Assembly: GCA_900473205.1 (NCBI GenBank)
Contig: UCLB01000031.1
Coordinates: 1 to 64,000, forward strand
DNA from: Hyphomicrobiales bacterium
Lineage (GTDB): Bacteria; Pseudomonadota; Alphaproteobacteria; Rhizobiales; Rhizobiaceae
Direction of reading: 5' to 3'
DNA: 64,000 nucleotides
Numbering within the stretch: the stretch's first letter is position 1; each line of letters opens with the position of its first letter. The notes under the pieces were generated by a model. It did no database searches, was not told the DNA's origin, and saw nothing but the letters and a program-made list of their open reading frames with translations. Below are positions 9,060-19,785 of the stretch, in pieces. A program made the translations under genes and the position numbers.

Positions 9060-10394
9060 TCAGCCAAGCACCCTGTTCATTGCCGCTTCGACGGTCACGG
9101 TCGCGCGTGCGCCGGTCTTGCGATCCTTGACTTCCACTTCGCCAGCCGCAATGCCGCGCGGACCAACGATGACCTGGACCGGCACGCCGATGAGATCGGC
9201 GGTTGCGAATTTCTGGCCTGCGCGATCATCCGTGTCGTCGTACAGAACATCCTTGCCGGCATTGGTCAGCGAGTAATACAACTTTTCACAAGCCGCATCA
9301 CAGGCAGCGTCACCTGCCTTCATGTTGATGATGACGACATCGAATGGAGCAACCGATTCTGGCCAGATGATTCCGTTCTCGTCATGCGATGCTTCAATGA
9401 TGGCGGGAACAAGGCGGGTCGGTCCAATGCCATAGGAACCCATGTGGACAAGGTGTTCCTTGCCGTCAGGCCCCTGAACCTTTGCACCCATCGGCTCGGA
9501 ATATTTCGTGCCGAAATAGAAGATGTGACCGACTTCGATGCCGCGTGCAGACAGACGCTCACCTTCGGGGATCGCATTGAAAGCGGCTTCATCGTGCATT
9601 TCAGACGTGGCAGCGTAATCCGTCGTCCACTCGTTGAAAATACCCTGCAGACCATCAACGTCATCGAAGTTGGTATCGTCGGAGGGAATGCCGCGATCGA
9701 GGAAGCTCTTGTGGCAGAACACTTCCGATTCACCCGTGTCAGCCAGAATGATGAATTCATGGCTGTGGTTGCCGCCAATCGGGCCGGTATCGGCACGCAT
9801 GGGAATAGCGCGCAAACCAAGGCGCGAGAAGGTGCGCAGGTAAGCGGTGAACATCTTGTTATAGGAATGGATCGCGTCTTCCTTGGTCAGGTCGAAGGAA
9901 TAGGCATCCTTCATCAGGAATTCGCGCGAGCGCATGGTGCCGAAACGCGGGCGAACCTCGTCACGGAACTTGAGCTGAATGTGGTAGAGGTTCAGCGGCA
10001 GGCTCTTGTAGGACTTCACATAGGACCGGAAGATGTCCGTGATCATCTCTTCATTGGTCGGCCCATAGAGCATCTGGCGGTCCTGACGGTCCTTGATGCG
10101 CAGCATTTCCTTGCCGTAATCATCGTAACGACCGCTTTCCTGCCACAACTCAGCCGTCTGGAGCGTCGGCATCAACAGTTCGATGGCGCCGGAGCGATCC
10201 TGCTCTTCACGGATGATCTTGTTGACCTTGTCCATGACGCGCTTGCCCAGCGGCAGCCAGGAATAGATGCCCTGGCTCTGCTGACGGACCATGCCCGCAC
10301 GCAGCATAAGGCGGTGCGAGACGATTTCCGCTTCCTTGGGATTTTCCTTGAGGATGGGCAAAAAGTAACGGCTGAGACGCATGGGTGCTTCCAT
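9060..10394 (-). CDS. proS: Prolyl-tRNA synthetase
   Basis: Class II synthetase that charges tRNA-Pro in the cytoplasm. At 444 aa (440 from the second ATG, before [18 protein letters not shown]) it is the short alphaproteobacterial form that lacks the large editing insertion of the roughly 570-aa enterobacterial enzyme. Motif 2 is seen around [32 protein letters not shown], and [11 protein letters not shown] belongs to the active site. The [13 protein letters not shown] segment is motif 3, and the C-terminal anticodon-binding domain follows ([13 protein letters not shown]). The more likely start is ATG 10382, which aligns with family N-termini; 10394 is the first possible ATG. Confidence 0.95.
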   Translation of the reverse strand: MEAPMRLSRYFLPILKENPKEAEIVSHRLMLRAGMVRQQSQGIYSWLPLGKRVMDKVNKIIREEQDRSGAIELLMPTLQTAELWQESGRYDDYGKEMLRIKDRQDRQMLYGPTNEEMITDIFRSYVKSYKSLPLNLYHIQLKFRDEVRPRFGTMRSREFLMKDAYSFDLTKEDAIHSYNKMFTAYLRTFSRLGLRAIPMRADTGPIGGNHSHEFIILADTGESEVFCHKSFLDRGIPSDDTNFDDVDGLQGIFNEWTTDYAATSEMHDEAAFNAIPEGERLSARGIEVGHIFYFGTKYSEPMGAKVQGPDGKEHLVHMGSYGIGPTRLVPAIIEASHDENGIIWPESVAPFDVVIINMKAGDAACDAACEKLYYSLTNAGKDVLYDDTDDRAGQKFATADLIGVPVQVIVGPRGIAAGEVEVKDRKTGARATVTVEAAMNRVLG

Positions 10395-10668
10395 TTTGTG
10401 ACGACGCCTCGCCTACGCGCGGGAATCGCCGGAATAACGGGATATTTGCGCCGTACATAGCGGTTTCCTTATCAGAAGGAAACCCGCAGCACTGTGCGTA
10501 TGGGCGCTTCTGCAGCGCAGGCGCAATATGATTCCAAACCGAACATTCAGGAAGACTGAAAAGCCCCTGTTTGCAGCGCGAAACGCCCGCTCGATTTACT
10601 TTCATGGCGCTTTTGCGACAATTTTATGAGACAGCTTTCGCCGCTGAACGGTTACAGGAGGAATAATT

Positions 10669-10797
10669 TTGCCCGGATGGTGCGACATATCGCATCAAGA
10701 GGAATTTTTTGCCGACTGTAACAAAAATGCAAAAAATCTAATGACAAGTTTTCATCTTTGGGCTAGTTTCAGCTTACAAAAGAGGCAGGAAGTTTAA
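10669..10797 (+). CDS. Possible 42-residue peptide with a strong SD (doubtful)
   Basis: AGGAGGA at 10656-10662 lies 6 nt ahead of a TTG codon at 10669. The frame runs 42 codons to TAA at 10795-10797 (LPGWCDISHQEEFF..., rich in Asn, Lys and Phe). There is no recognisable domain, signal peptide or helix, and the start codon is rare. It may be chance. Its interest comes from the SD and from the terminator about 95 bp downstream. Confidence 0.2.
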   Translation: MPGWCDISHQEEFFADCNKNAKNLMTSFHLWASFSLQKRQEV

Positions 10798-10890
10798 ATT
10801 CTTGCCGATTTCGCGGTCAGTCTTGGGAGGATGAGATCTTAGGCGCGTTCATTCGCAGCCCCGGCAACGGTTACAGATCACGCGAAACTA

Positions 10891-10926
10891 AAAAACAAGG
10901 CTGAAACGCCTTGTTTTTTTTTGCTT
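10891..10926. terminator. Bidirectional rho-independent terminator
   Basis: AAAAAACAAGGC - TGAAAC - GCCTTGTTTTTTTTT, an 8-bp stem with long A and T flanks. On the minus strand it would end the very long nuo-birA-rnj-mce-DUF1467 transcript before proS. On the plus strand it could end a short transcript from the 10,640-10,880 region. Confidence 0.8.
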
Positions 10927-11043
10927 TTTTGAAACACACTCAAAAACACCAAAATTAATTAAGGCGAATTTGCGTCTGTCAAGACGCCGCGTCTCTGTTG
11001 TTTGGGGGTATGGCGGTTATACATGACAGCTTGATGACAGAAA

Positions 11044-11313
11044 TCAGTCATAAACCGGGATAATGCGCGGCAGGTCGTCCAGGCTGAAGCCGAAATACCA
11101 TGTGCTTGCGTACCACACGCCGCAGATTGCGACAGAAACGAGGGTCGTCACCAGAACGATCTGTCCGCCCCTGAAACGCGTCGGCGCGCTCGCCACTGTT
11201 CCCAGCGCAACATCCCCGTCTTCAGACTGCGTACGCAGGCCAATAGGCAGGATAATGAACAGCACCGTCCACCAGACGATGAAAAACACGGCAAATGTCG
11301 AAAGCCACTGCAT
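11044..11313 (-). CDS. DUF1467 family membrane protein
   Basis: 89 aa with two predicted membrane helices (FAVFFIVWWTVLFIILPIGL at residues 6-25 and IVLVTTLVSVAICGVWYAST near residue 52-71) joined by a hydrophilic loop. The WWT..F..LP.G motif in helix 1 is characteristic of DUF1467, a small family of alphaproteobacteria whose gene is found next to methylmalonyl-CoA epimerase and proS, as here. Function unknown. It is the last gene before the terminator at 10,891. Confidence 0.85.
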   Translation of the reverse strand: MQWLSTFAVFFIVWWTVLFIILPIGLRTQSEDGDVALGTVASAPTRFRGGQIVLVTTLVSVAICGVWYASTWYFGFSLDDLPRIIPVYD

Positions 11314-11412
11314 ATCATAAACCTCCCGTTCTTTCTGCCATCAATCCAGTGCTTTTCACAGGATTGATGGCAGGCTATCGCAAAAGTACCCGCCTCTAAA
11401 GGCAGCCGGAAC

Positions 11413-11817
11413 TCAAATCTGTTCCAGCTCAATCAAAGTCCCGAAGAAATCCTTCGGGTGGAGAAACAGTACCGGTTTGCCGTGCGCGCCGGTCTTCGGT
11501 TCGCCGTCACCCAGCACGCGTGCACCCTCTCCCTTGAGACGATCCCGTGCCACCAGAATATCGGCCACTTCGTAGCAGATATGGTGCATGCCGCCGGAAG
11601 GGTTCTTTTCCAAAAATGCCGCGATGGGAGAGCTCTCGCCCAGGGGCTCCAGCAGTTCCACCTTGGCGTTGGGCAGTCCCACGAAGACGACGGTCACACC
11701 GTGTTCGGGCAGAGCTTGCGGTTGGGAGACGGCGGCACCCAGCGTATCGCGATAAGTGGCGACTGCCGCAGCCAGATCCGGCACGGCAATCGCGATGTGA
11801 TTGATACGACCCAGCAT
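11413..11817 (-). CDS. mce: Methylmalonyl-CoA epimerase
   Basis: 134-aa vicinal-oxygen-chelate (glyoxalase-fold) protein. It begins MLGRINHIAIAVPDL with the first metal-ligand His, has GGMHHICYEVADI in the second half with the next His, and ends with PKDFFGTLIELEQI carrying the Glu ligand. This pattern and length match methylmalonyl-CoA/ethylmalonyl-CoA epimerase, which interconverts (2R)- and (2S)-methylmalonyl-CoA in propionate metabolism. The gene follows rnj by 30 bp, as it does in other Rhizobiales. Confidence 0.9.
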   Translation of the reverse strand: MLGRINHIAIAVPDLAAAVATYRDTLGAAVSQPQALPEHGVTVVFVGLPNAKVELLEPLGESSPIAAFLEKNPSGGMHHICYEVADILVARDRLKGEGARVLGDGEPKTGAHGKPVLFLHPKDFFGTLIELEQI

Positions 11818-11847
11818 GTTTCCTCCCGAAACGGCTGATGAGACCGA

Positions 11848-13515
11848 TTACACCTTCGTCACGAACACGGTAACGATGGGCTTCTTGCCCCAGACCTGAT
11901 TGGCCGTAGCGCGTACGGCGCGGCGCACCGATTCCCGCACCACATTCAAATCCTTGCGGCGCGCGCGCGGAATGCTTTCGACGGCACCCAGAACGGCGTC
12001 ATAAAGCGTATCTTCCATGGCCTCGCCTTCGTCATCGAATTCCGGCAGGCCGAAAGGAACGACATCGGGGTCGCCCACGAAATCAAAGCGGCTGTCCAGC
12101 ACGACATTGATCGAAACGTGACCGGCAAAGGAGAGCTTGCGGCGGTCGCCAATGCCCATTTCCTCAAAATCGCCGACCAGACGGCCATCTTTGAAGACGC
12201 GGCCATGCGGCGCATCATCGATGACTTCCGCCGGACCGGGAGCGAGGCGCAGAATATTGCCGTTGCGAACCTTTGGCACCTGCGAAATGCCAGCCTGCTC
12301 GGCCAGTTCCTTCTGGGCCACCAGATGCGCGGCTTCTCCATGCACGGGCACCAGAATCTGCGGCTTCACCCACTCATACATCTGCAAGAGTTCGTTGCGG
12401 CGCGGATGGCCGGACACGTGAACCAGTGCTTCGTTATCGGTGATGATGTGGACACCCTGCTCGATCAGGCCGTTCTTGATGTCGAGAATGGCTTTTTCGT
12501 TGCCGGGAATGGCACGCGACGAGAAGACGACCGTGTCGCCAGACGCCAGCGCCACATTGCGCATTTCATCGCGCGAGAGCTTTGCGAGTGCTGCGCGGGA
12601 TTCGCCCTGCGAGCCGGTGAGGATGACCACCACCTTGTTGCGCGGGATATAGCCGAATTCGTCTTCAGCCAGAAACGGCTTGATGCCTTCCATGATGCCG
12701 AGGTCATGCGAAACATTGACCACGCGCTTGAGCGAAGAGCCGAGTAGCAGGACTTCACGGCCCGCACGATCTGCAGCCTGCGCAATCGAGCGAATGCGCC
12801 CGACATTGGACGAGAAAGTCGTGATCGCCACGCGCCCCTCGGCATTTTCGATGATCTGGCGCAGACCTTCAGACACCTGCTCTTCGGATGGCGAAACACC
12901 ATCGCGCAGCGCATTGGTGCTGTCGCACATCATCGCCAGCACGCCTTCTTCGCCTATGGCGCGGAAGCGGGCCTCGTCAGTCAAAGGCCCAAGAGATGGC
13001 GCATGATCGATCTTCCAGTCGCCGGTGTGGACGACATTGCCGAGCGGCGTGCGGATGACCAGCGACATGGGTTCTGGAATGGAGTGGTTGACGCCAATCG
13101 CCTCGACCTCGAAGGGGCCGACATTGATGCGGTCGCCAGCCTTGAAGGGCGTGATCGGAATTTCAGCCCGGGTGCCTTCGTAGTTGCGCTTGGCTTCCAG
13201 CATGCCAGCGGTAAAGCCGGACGCGTAGACAGGCACGTTGAGCCCGGGCCAAAGATCGTTCAGCGCGCCGTAATGGTCCTCATGCGCGTGGGTGATAATG
13301 ATGGCCTTGAGGCTGTTGCGCTGCTCCTCGATAAAGCGGATGTCCGGCAGCACCAGATCCACGCCCGGCAAGTCCAGACCGGCAAAGGTCACGCCGCAAT
13401 CGACCATGATCCATTGGCGTTTGGCAGCAGGGCCATAGCCATAAAGCGCCAGATTCATGCCGATTTCGCCGACGCCACCGAGCGGCAAAAATACGAGTTC
13501 GTCTTTTGTTGTCAT
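11848..13515 (-). CDS. rnj: Ribonuclease J
   Basis: Metallo-beta-lactamase/beta-CASP RNase, 555 aa. The start region ELVFLPLGGVGEIGMNLALYG is typical. The zinc-binding HAHEDH motif (ITHAHEDHYGAL) and the later ligands (VNHSIPE, HTGDWKID, MCDSTNA) are present, then the beta-CASP region (ITTFSSNVGRI; GSQGE; VHVSGHPRRNEL) and the C-terminal dimerisation part. RNase J combines 5'-3' exonuclease and endonuclease activities and matures rRNA and mRNA. ATG 13515 (MTTKDELVF) is preferred over the longer frame to 13581, whose extra 22 residues are basic and not family-like. Confidence 0.94.
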   Translation of the reverse strand: MTTKDELVFLPLGGVGEIGMNLALYGYGPAAKRQWIMVDCGVTFAGLDLPGVDLVLPDIRFIEEQRNSLKAIIITHAHEDHYGALNDLWPGLNVPVYASGFTAGMLEAKRNYEGTRAEIPITPFKAGDRINVGPFEVEAIGVNHSIPEPMSLVIRTPLGNVVHTGDWKIDHAPSLGPLTDEARFRAIGEEGVLAMMCDSTNALRDGVSPSEEQVSEGLRQIIENAEGRVAITTFSSNVGRIRSIAQAADRAGREVLLLGSSLKRVVNVSHDLGIMEGIKPFLAEDEFGYIPRNKVVVILTGSQGESRAALAKLSRDEMRNVALASGDTVVFSSRAIPGNEKAILDIKNGLIEQGVHIITDNEALVHVSGHPRRNELLQMYEWVKPQILVPVHGEAAHLVAQKELAEQAGISQVPKVRNGNILRLAPGPAEVIDDAPHGRVFKDGRLVGDFEEMGIGDRRKLSFAGHVSINVVLDSRFDFVGDPDVVPFGLPEFDDEGEAMEDTLYDAVLGAVESIPRARRKDLNVVRESVRRAVRATANQVWGKKPIVTVFVTKV

Positions 13516-13705
13516 TCTTTTTTCTGTCCAATCATGCTTGCCACCGCGACGCTTGAAACGCGCGGTGACAGCGAATGGCATCGGTTTTCATCATGCGCCC
13601 GCCGCAGCCGATGCGAGGCTGCGGCGACGTCCTGCATTTACCGAGCAGCAGGAATGCTCCAGATCCAAACATCGAACGTCGGCGCAATGTCACGCACCGT
13701 GCGGT

Positions 13706-14446
13706 TCAACCAAAAAATACATCGCCAGCAGCAATGGAGCGCATCGGCCCCTCGTCTTCTTCCAGCAGCAGGAAACCCTTATCATCAATTCCGGCAAAAC
13801 GCCCGCGGATAGACCGATCCGGAAGATTGACCGTAATCGGCTCGCCAATGCCGCAGGCAGCCGCGCGCCACAGGCGCATGACCTCGGCCACGCCCTGCCC
13901 CCGGTTCCACAGGCTGAGAATATGCGCAACCTCACGAAACAGATGAGCAAACAGCTCTTCCGGCGCGCAGGCTGCGCCATGTTCGCCAAGCCGCGTGACG
14001 GGATAGGCAGGTTTGTCAGGCATATGGGCAATATTGATGCCGATGCCGATGACGAGTGCCGTGCGCCCATCCGGCAAGGTCTCCGCTTCCATCAGAATAC
14101 CGCAGGTCTTCTTGCGCGCGATGAGAATGTCGTTCGGCCATTTGATCTCAAGCGGCGCGCCACCGGGGGGCAACACGGCAGAAATGGCGCGATAGACCGC
14201 CAGCGCGAAGGCCAGAGGCAGGGAGCCGATATGCTCCATGGATGCGGGATCGATGAGAAGAAGGGAGGCGTAGAGATTGCCGGGTTCGGATACCCAGGGC
14301 CTGCCGCGACGGCCACGACCGCCGGTTTGGCGGGTGGCGGTCACCCAGAGATTACCGCCATCGCCTGCCCTTGCGCGGGCAAAACATTCCACATTGGTCG
14401 ATGTCGTCTCGGCCAAAGCTTCGTGCCGGAAGTCATCGACTGACAT
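13706..14446 (-). CDS. birA: Biotin--[acetyl-CoA-carboxylase] ligase
   Basis: Attaches biotin to carboxylases. The catalytic domain starts at once (ALAETTSTNVECFARARAG), so the N-terminal DNA-binding domain of E. coli BirA is absent and no repressor role is expected. The biotinoyl-AMP loop is seen as GGRGRRGRPWVS and the conserved KWPNDILIARKKTCGILMEA follows, then VIGIGINIAH. About 246 aa from ATG 14446; a TTG at 14476 that overlaps the nuoN stop would add 10 residues. It is the first non-nuo gene of the downstream block, directly after nuoN. Confidence 0.92.
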   Translation of the reverse strand: MSVDDFRHEALAETTSTNVECFARARAGDGGNLWVTATRQTGGRGRRGRPWVSEPGNLYASLLLIDPASMEHIGSLPLAFALAVYRAISAVLPPGGAPLEIKWPNDILIARKKTCGILMEAETLPDGRTALVIGIGINIAHMPDKPAYPVTRLGEHGAACAPEELFAHLFREVAHILSLWNRGQGVAEVMRLWRAAACGIGEPITVNLPDRSIRGRFAGIDDKGFLLLEEDEGPMRSIAAGDVFFG

Positions 14447-14472
14447 CCGGCCCGTTTTCAAACGCGTCTCAC

Positions 14473-15915
14473 TCAAAAGAAGGTCTTTGCTGCGACGTCA
14501 ACCGCATTGCCGAGAACACCGCCGAAGAGGATGAAGGCAAGAACGAAGAGACCGGACAGCGCGTAAACGATGCGCAGCTCACCCGAGGCCTTTTCAAAGC
14601 TGCCCTTGGCATCATCGAACCACATGACCTTGACGATGCGCAGGTAGTAGAAAGCACCAACGACGGACGCAATCACACCGATGACGGCCAGCGGATATAG
14701 CTTGGCTTCGATGGCTGCGAGGAAGACATAGTACTTTCCGAAGAAGCCAGCGAGTGGCGGAATGCCTGCGAGCGAGAACATCAGGATCGTCAAAACAAGC
14801 GCCATGAAGGGATTGCTGGAGGCAAGACCGGCCAGATCATCCACGCTTTCGACATTACCGACTTCCTTGCGACGCATGGCCAGAATGCAGGCGAAGGTGC
14901 CGAGCGTCATACCCATGTAAACGGCCATGTAGAGCAGCACGCCGGAAACACCAGCCTGCGTGCCAGCAGCCAGACCCACCAGCGCATAACCCATGTGACC
15001 GATGGAGGAATAGGCCATCAGACGCTTGATGTTGCGCTGGCCGATGGCCGCGAAGGCACCGAGCAGCATGGAAGCAATGGAGATGAAGACGACGATCTGC
15101 TGCCAATCGGCAAAGACGGGCTGGAAGGCATCGATAACGATACGAACGAAAATCGCCATGCCGCCGATTTTCGGTGCAGCGGCCAGGAATGCCGTAACTG
15201 TTGTCGGTGCGCCCTCATAAACATCCGGCGTCCACATGTGGAACGGCACGGCGGAAATCTTGAACGCCAGACCGGCCAGCACGAAGACCAGACCGAAAAC
15301 GAGGCCGAGCGAGCGTGTTTCAGCCGAGAGAACAGCGGCGATTTCATTGAAGCCGGTGTTGCCGGTGAAGCCGTAGACCAGCGACATGCCGTAGAGCAGC
15401 ATGCCCGAGGAGAGAGCGCCGAGAACGAAGTATTTAAGACCCGCTTCCGTGGAGCGCAGGCTTTCACGGTTGATGGCGCAGATGACATAGAGCGCCAGCG
15501 ACTGGAGCTCGAGCGCCATGTAAAGCGAGATCAGGTTGTTGGCAGAGATCATCAGGAGAATGCCGAGCGTGGCGAGAACCAGCAGCACGGGATATTCGAA
15601 ACGACCGATGGGCTCGACGCGGCTATGGCCAATCGACAGGATCATGGCGACGATGGAGCCGATCAGCGCCAGCACCTTCATGAAGTTGCCGAAGGCATCG
15701 GCGACGTAAACGCCGCCGAAGGCCTCGCCCGTTGCAGGTGCAAAGATGATCCACAGACCGACGACGACCAGAAGAGCCATGGCAAGACCCATGACCGTGT
15801 TGGTCGACTTGTCCCCGGAGAAGACCCCAATCATGAGCAGCGCCAGAGCGCCGACCGCAAGGATCAGCTCGGGCGTCGCGATGCGCAGACTGGCAAAAAG
15901 AATTTCAGCGGTCAT
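14473..15915 (-). CDS. nuoN: NADH-quinone oxidoreductase subunit N
   Basis: Antiporter-like membrane subunit of complex I, 480 aa with about 14 hydrophobic helices. Typical stretches are [14 protein letters not shown]-like [20 protein letters not shown], the half-channel segment [25 protein letters not shown] with its essential Lys, and [18 protein letters not shown]. It is one of the three proton-pumping antiporter homologues (L, M, N). Last nuo gene of the operon; it follows nuoM by 18 bp, and birA starts at its stop codon. Confidence 0.96.
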   Translation of the reverse strand: MTAEILFASLRIATPELILAVGALALLMIGVFSGDKSTNTVMGLAMALLVVVGLWIIFAPATGEAFGGVYVADAFGNFMKVLALIGSIVAMILSIGHSRVEPIGRFEYPVLLVLATLGILLMISANNLISLYMALELQSLALYVICAINRESLRSTEAGLKYFVLGALSSGMLLYGMSLVYGFTGNTGFNEIAAVLSAETRSLGLVFGLVFVLAGLAFKISAVPFHMWTPDVYEGAPTTVTAFLAAAPKIGGMAIFVRIVIDAFQPVFADWQQIVVFISIASMLLGAFAAIGQRNIKRLMAYSSIGHMGYALVGLAAGTQAGVSGVLLYMAVYMGMTLGTFACILAMRRKEVGNVESVDDLAGLASSNPFMALVLTILMFSLAGIPPLAGFFGKYYVFLAAIEAKLYPLAVIGVIASVVGAFYYLRIVKVMWFDDAKGSFEKASGELRIVYALSGLFVLAFILFGGVLGNAVDVAAKTFF

Positions 15916-15933
15916 GTCCTACGGGTCCTGTCG

Positions 15934-17448
15934 TCAGTTCAGAGAAAGCGCAACATTCTGCGCTGCCTGCAATGCGGCCGTATAATTATTGATCAAAAGG
16001 TCCACCGATGCTGCCGTAGCATCGAAAACCGGTGCCGGATAGACGCCGAAGAAAATCGTCAGCGCCACCAGCGGATAGAGAATGACCTTTTCGCGCGTCG
16101 AAAGGTCGAGCATCGCCTTCAGACTTTCCTTTTCCAGCGCACCGAAAATGACGCGGCGATAGAGCCACAGGGCATAGGAGGCCGAAAGAATGACGCCCGT
16201 TGCCGCAAACAGAGCAACCCAGGTGTTGGCACGGAACACGCCTACGATCGTCAGGAATTCACCGACGAAGCCGGATGTGCCGGGCAGACCGACATTGGCC
16301 ATGGTGAAGACCATGAAGGCGACGGCATATTTCGGCATATTGTTGACGAGACCACCATAGGCGGAAATCTCGCGGGTATGCAGACGGTCATAGACGACGC
16401 CGACGCAAAGGAAGAGCGCGCCAGAGACGATGCCGTGCGACAGCATCTGGAAGATCGCGCCCTGCACGCCCTGAACATTGGCGGCGAAGATACCCATGGT
16501 CACGTAGCCCATGTGAGCGACCGACGAGTAGGCGATCAGCTTCTTGATGTCGTCCTGCATCATGGCGACCAGTGAGGTGTAGATGATGGCGATGACGGAC
16601 AGCGTGAAGACGAAGGGCGCGAAATGCTCAGAGGCAAGCGGGAACATGGACAGCGAGAAGCGGATGAAACCGTAACCGCCGAGCTTCAACATCACGCCAG
16701 CCAGAATGACCGAACCGGCGGTCGGTGCCTGAACGTGCGCATCTGGAAGCCAGGTGTGAACAGGCCACATTGGCATCTTCACTGCAAAAGCGGCAAAGCA
16801 GGCAAGCCACAGCCATGTCTGCATGCCAGCTGGGAAGCCGTGCTTCAGAAGCTCGGTCATGTCAGTCGTACCAGCCTGCCAGTACATAGCCATGATGGCG
16901 AGCATGGTCAGAACCGAACCCAGCAGCGTGTAGAGGAAGAATTTGTAGGAGGCGTAAACGCGATCCTTGCCGCCCCACACGCCGATGATGATGAACATCG
17001 GGATCAGCGTCGCTTCGAAGAAGACATAGAAGAGAACCGTATCCAGCGCGACGAACACGCCGACCATGACGACTTCCAGCAGCAGGAAGGCGATCATGTA
17101 TTCCTTGATGCGCTTCTCGATGGAATTCCAGCTAGCGAGAACGCAAAACGGCATCAGGAACGTCGTCAGGATGACGAACAGCATGGAGATGCCGTCGACG
17201 CCGAGGTGATAGGCAGCGATGTTACCGAACCAGGCGTGCTTTTCCACCATCTGGAAGCCGGGGTTCGAATTATCGAAACCGATCCAGATGAAGAGCGACA
17301 GCACGAAGGTAAAGACCGTCGTCAGCAGCGATACGTTGAGAACGTTGCGACGTCCAAACGGACCGTTCGCATTGGTCAAAAGCAGGAGCACCACGCCGAC
17401 GAGCGGCAGGAAGGTGACCGTTGAAAGAATAGGCCAATCGGTCATCAA
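15934..17448 (-). CDS. nuoM: NADH-quinone oxidoreductase subunit M
   Basis: Antiporter-like subunit, 504 aa. Conserved segments are [56 protein letters not shown] (with the pumping Lys) and [18 protein letters not shown]. The gene starts with ATGATG at 17448/17445 and overlaps the nuoL stop by 4 nt, so translation is likely coupled. Confidence 0.97.
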   Translation of the reverse strand: MMTDWPILSTVTFLPLVGVVLLLLTNANGPFGRRNVLNVSLLTTVFTFVLSLFIWIGFDNSNPGFQMVEKHAWFGNIAAYHLGVDGISMLFVILTTFLMPFCVLASWNSIEKRIKEYMIAFLLLEVVMVGVFVALDTVLFYVFFEATLIPMFIIIGVWGGKDRVYASYKFFLYTLLGSVLTMLAIMAMYWQAGTTDMTELLKHGFPAGMQTWLWLACFAAFAVKMPMWPVHTWLPDAHVQAPTAGSVILAGVMLKLGGYGFIRFSLSMFPLASEHFAPFVFTLSVIAIIYTSLVAMMQDDIKKLIAYSSVAHMGYVTMGIFAANVQGVQGAIFQMLSHGIVSGALFLCVGVVYDRLHTREISAYGGLVNNMPKYAVAFMVFTMANVGLPGTSGFVGEFLTIVGVFRANTWVALFAATGVILSASYALWLYRRVIFGALEKESLKAMLDLSTREKVILYPLVALTIFFGVYPAPVFDATAASVDLLINNYTAALQAAQNVALSLN

Positions 17449-19442
17449 AGCGCACTCCCGAGCATCATCCAGGTGACAAGCCCGGCAATACCGATCAGCA
17501 TCGCAAAGGCATAATGATAGAGGTAACCGGATTGCAGACGAACGACGCGGTTGGTCACATCAGCCACGCGTGCGGCAATACCGTTGGGTCCGTAGTGGTC
17601 GATAACCGCAACGTCACCCTTCTTCCACAGGAAGCGGCCAAGCGCCTTTGCGGAACGAACAAAGAGGAAATCGTAGAGTTCGTCGAAATACCACTTGTTG
17701 AGCAGGAACTGGTAGAGGCCACGATGGGTCTCGGCCAGACGCTTCGGCGTCTCAGGCGACTTGATGTAGAAGTACCATGCGGTGACGAAGCCAAGTGCCA
17801 TGGCGACGAACGGGCTCCACTTGACCCACAATGGAACGTGGTGGAACTCTTCAAGGATTTCGTTGGAGGGCAGCATGAACAACGCGCCCTTCCAGAATTC
17901 CGCATATTCCTCACCGAAGAAATGACCTTCGAACACGACACCAGCCAAGACAGCACCGATTGTCAGCACGAACAGCGGGATGAGCATGACCATCGGCGAT
18001 TCATGGACGTGATGCATGACATCTGCGGAAGCGCGCGGCTTGCCGAAGAAGGTCAGGAACGCCAGACGCCAGGAATAGAAGCTGGTGAAGAGCGCTGCGA
18101 CAACCAGAAGCACGAAGGCGAAACCGGCAACCGCATTATGCGAAGCATAGGCGGATTCGATGATCACGTCCTTGGAGAAGAAGCCCGCAAAGCCGATCAT
18201 CGTGCCGGGAATACCAACGCCTGTCAGCGCCAGTGTGCCGACCGTCATAGTCCAGAAGGTGATGGGGATGTGCTTGCGCAGACCGCCCATGTGACGCATG
18301 TCCTGCTCGCCATCCACAGCGTGAATGACCGAACCGGCGCAAAGGAACAACAGCGCCTTGAAGAAGGCGTGCGTGAAGAGGTGGAATACGGCAGCACCAT
18401 AAGCACCAGCACCGAGCGCCACGAACATGTAACCGAGCTGTGAGCAGGTCGAATAGGCGATGACGCGCTTGATATCGTTCTGAACCAGACCAACGGTTGC
18501 GGCAAAGAAAGCCGTGATCGCGCCGATCAGCATCACGAATGTCAGGGCATCCTGCGACAGTTCGAAAATCGGCGACATGCGTGCAACGAGGAATACGCCA
18601 GCCGTGACCATGGTCGCGGCGTGGATCAGCGCCGACACAGGTGTCGGGCCTTCCATCGCGTCCGGCAGCCATGTGTGCAGCAGGAACTGCGCCGACTTAC
18701 CCATGGAGCCCATGAACAGCAGCAGGCAAACCCCGGTGATCGCATGGGCCTTGTCCAGTTGCATGCCGAACAGGTTGATGACGACATCCGTCGAGGCCGC
18801 GCCGTCGGCAGGCAGATAGGTGCCGGCGGCTGCGAAGATCGTTTCGAAATTGACCGAGCCGAACAGCACGAACAGGCCGGAAATGCCGAGGATGAAGCCG
18901 AAGTCACCGACGCGGTTGACGATGAAGGCCTTCATGGCGGCGGCAGAGGCGGATGGCTTCTTGTACCAGAAGCCGATCAGCAGATAGGACGCCAGACCAA
19001 CACCTTCCCAGCCGAAGAACATCTGCAACAGGTTGTCGGATGTGACCAGCATGAGCATGGCGAATGTGAAGAGCGACAGGTAGGCAAAGAAGCGCGGACG
19101 ATGCGGATCGTGGTGCATGTAGCCGATGGAATACAGATGCACGAGACAGGACACCGTGTTGACCACGACGAACATGACGGCCGTCAGCGTATCGATACGG
19201 AAGGCCCATTCGACATCGATACCGCCGGACTGGATCCAGCGCAGCACGGTCACCTTGATGACTTCGCCTGCTTCATGGGTCAGCAGCGCAACATCGATGA
19301 AGACGATCCAGGACAGGATCGCGACGACGATCATCAGGCCGGTTGTGACATATTCCGAGGCCTTGGCACCGATGGAGCGACCGAAAAGGCCAGCGATCAG
19401 GAAGCCGATCAGCGGAAGAAAGACGATAGCTTTGTAGATCAT
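17445..19442 (-). CDS. nuoL: NADH-quinone oxidoreductase subunit L
   Basis: Largest antiporter-like subunit, 665 aa. Conserved features: [69 protein letters not shown], and [20 protein letters not shown]. The long C-terminal extension that forms the lateral helix is present after residue 500. Follows nuoK by 7 bp and overlaps nuoM by 4 nt. Confidence 0.97.
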   Translation of the reverse strand: MIYKAIVFLPLIGFLIAGLFGRSIGAKASEYVTTGLMIVVAILSWIVFIDVALLTHEAGEVIKVTVLRWIQSGGIDVEWAFRIDTLTAVMFVVVNTVSCLVHLYSIGYMHHDPHRPRFFAYLSLFTFAMLMLVTSDNLLQMFFGWEGVGLASYLLIGFWYKKPSASAAAMKAFIVNRVGDFGFILGISGLFVLFGSVNFETIFAAAGTYLPADGAASTDVVINLFGMQLDKAHAITGVCLLLFMGSMGKSAQFLLHTWLPDAMEGPTPVSALIHAATMVTAGVFLVARMSPIFELSQDALTFVMLIGAITAFFAATVGLVQNDIKRVIAYSTCSQLGYMFVALGAGAYGAAVFHLFTHAFFKALLFLCAGSVIHAVDGEQDMRHMGGLRKHIPITFWTMTVGTLALTGVGIPGTMIGFAGFFSKDVIIESAYASHNAVAGFAFVLLVVAALFTSFYSWRLAFLTFFGKPRASADVMHHVHESPMVMLIPLFVLTIGAVLAGVVFEGHFFGEEYAEFWKGALFMLPSNEILEEFHHVPLWVKWSPFVAMALGFVTAWYFYIKSPETPKRLAETHRGLYQFLLNKWYFDELYDFLFVRSAKALGRFLWKKGDVAVIDHYGPNGIAARVADVTNRVVRLQSGYLYHYAFAMLIGIAGLVTWMMLGSAL

Positions 19443-19449
19443 AGCCTTA

Positions 19450-19758
19450 TCAGCCCTTCATCATATTGACGTCTTCCACGGCAATCGATCCGCGGTTGCG
19501 ATAGAAGACTACGAGTATTGCAAGACCGATGGCCGCTTCCGCAGCAGCGACGGTCAGAATGAACAAAGCGAAGACCTGGCCGACGATATCGTTGAGGAAC
19601 GACGAGAACGCCACCATGTTGAGGTTGACCGCAAGCAGGATGAGTTCGATCGACATGAGGATGACGATGACGTTCTTACGGTTGAGAAAGATACCGAAGA
19701 TGCCGATCGTGAAGAGGACCGCGCTGACCGTGAGGTAATGGGAAAGACCGATTTCCAT
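19450..19758 (-). CDS. nuoK: NADH-quinone oxidoreductase subunit K
   Basis: 102-aa membrane subunit with three helices. The core motif [20 protein letters not shown] contains the conserved intramembrane Glu of helix 2, and [18 protein letters not shown] contains the second Glu of helix 3. Both belong to the hydrophilic axis of the proton path. It lies between nuoJ (27 bp upstream) and nuoL (7 bp downstream). Confidence 0.96.
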   Translation of the reverse strand: MEIGLSHYLTVSAVLFTIGIFGIFLNRKNVIVILMSIELILLAVNLNMVAFSSFLNDIVGQVFALFILTVAAAEAAIGLAILVVFYRNRGSIAVEDVNMMKG

Positions 19759-19785
19759 ATTCTATGTTCCTTGGATCCGTTCGCC

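Larger units (their letters stand above)
10395..11043. other. Long intergenic region between proS and the DUF1467 gene
   Basis: About 650 bp between two minus-strand genes that are otherwise part of a compact block. It holds the proS promoter region, a strong SD (AGGAGGA, 10656-10662) ahead of a 42-codon TTG-initiated frame on the plus strand (10669-10797), and a bidirectional terminator at 10891-10926. No confident gene is called. Confidence 0.5.

Noticed and set aside
14995-16575. Very long plus-strand frame opposite nuoN and nuoM
   Set aside because: Antisense shadow of two strongly supported membrane genes; its Asp/Arg/Gln-rich composition is what reverse-complemented hydrophobic codons give.
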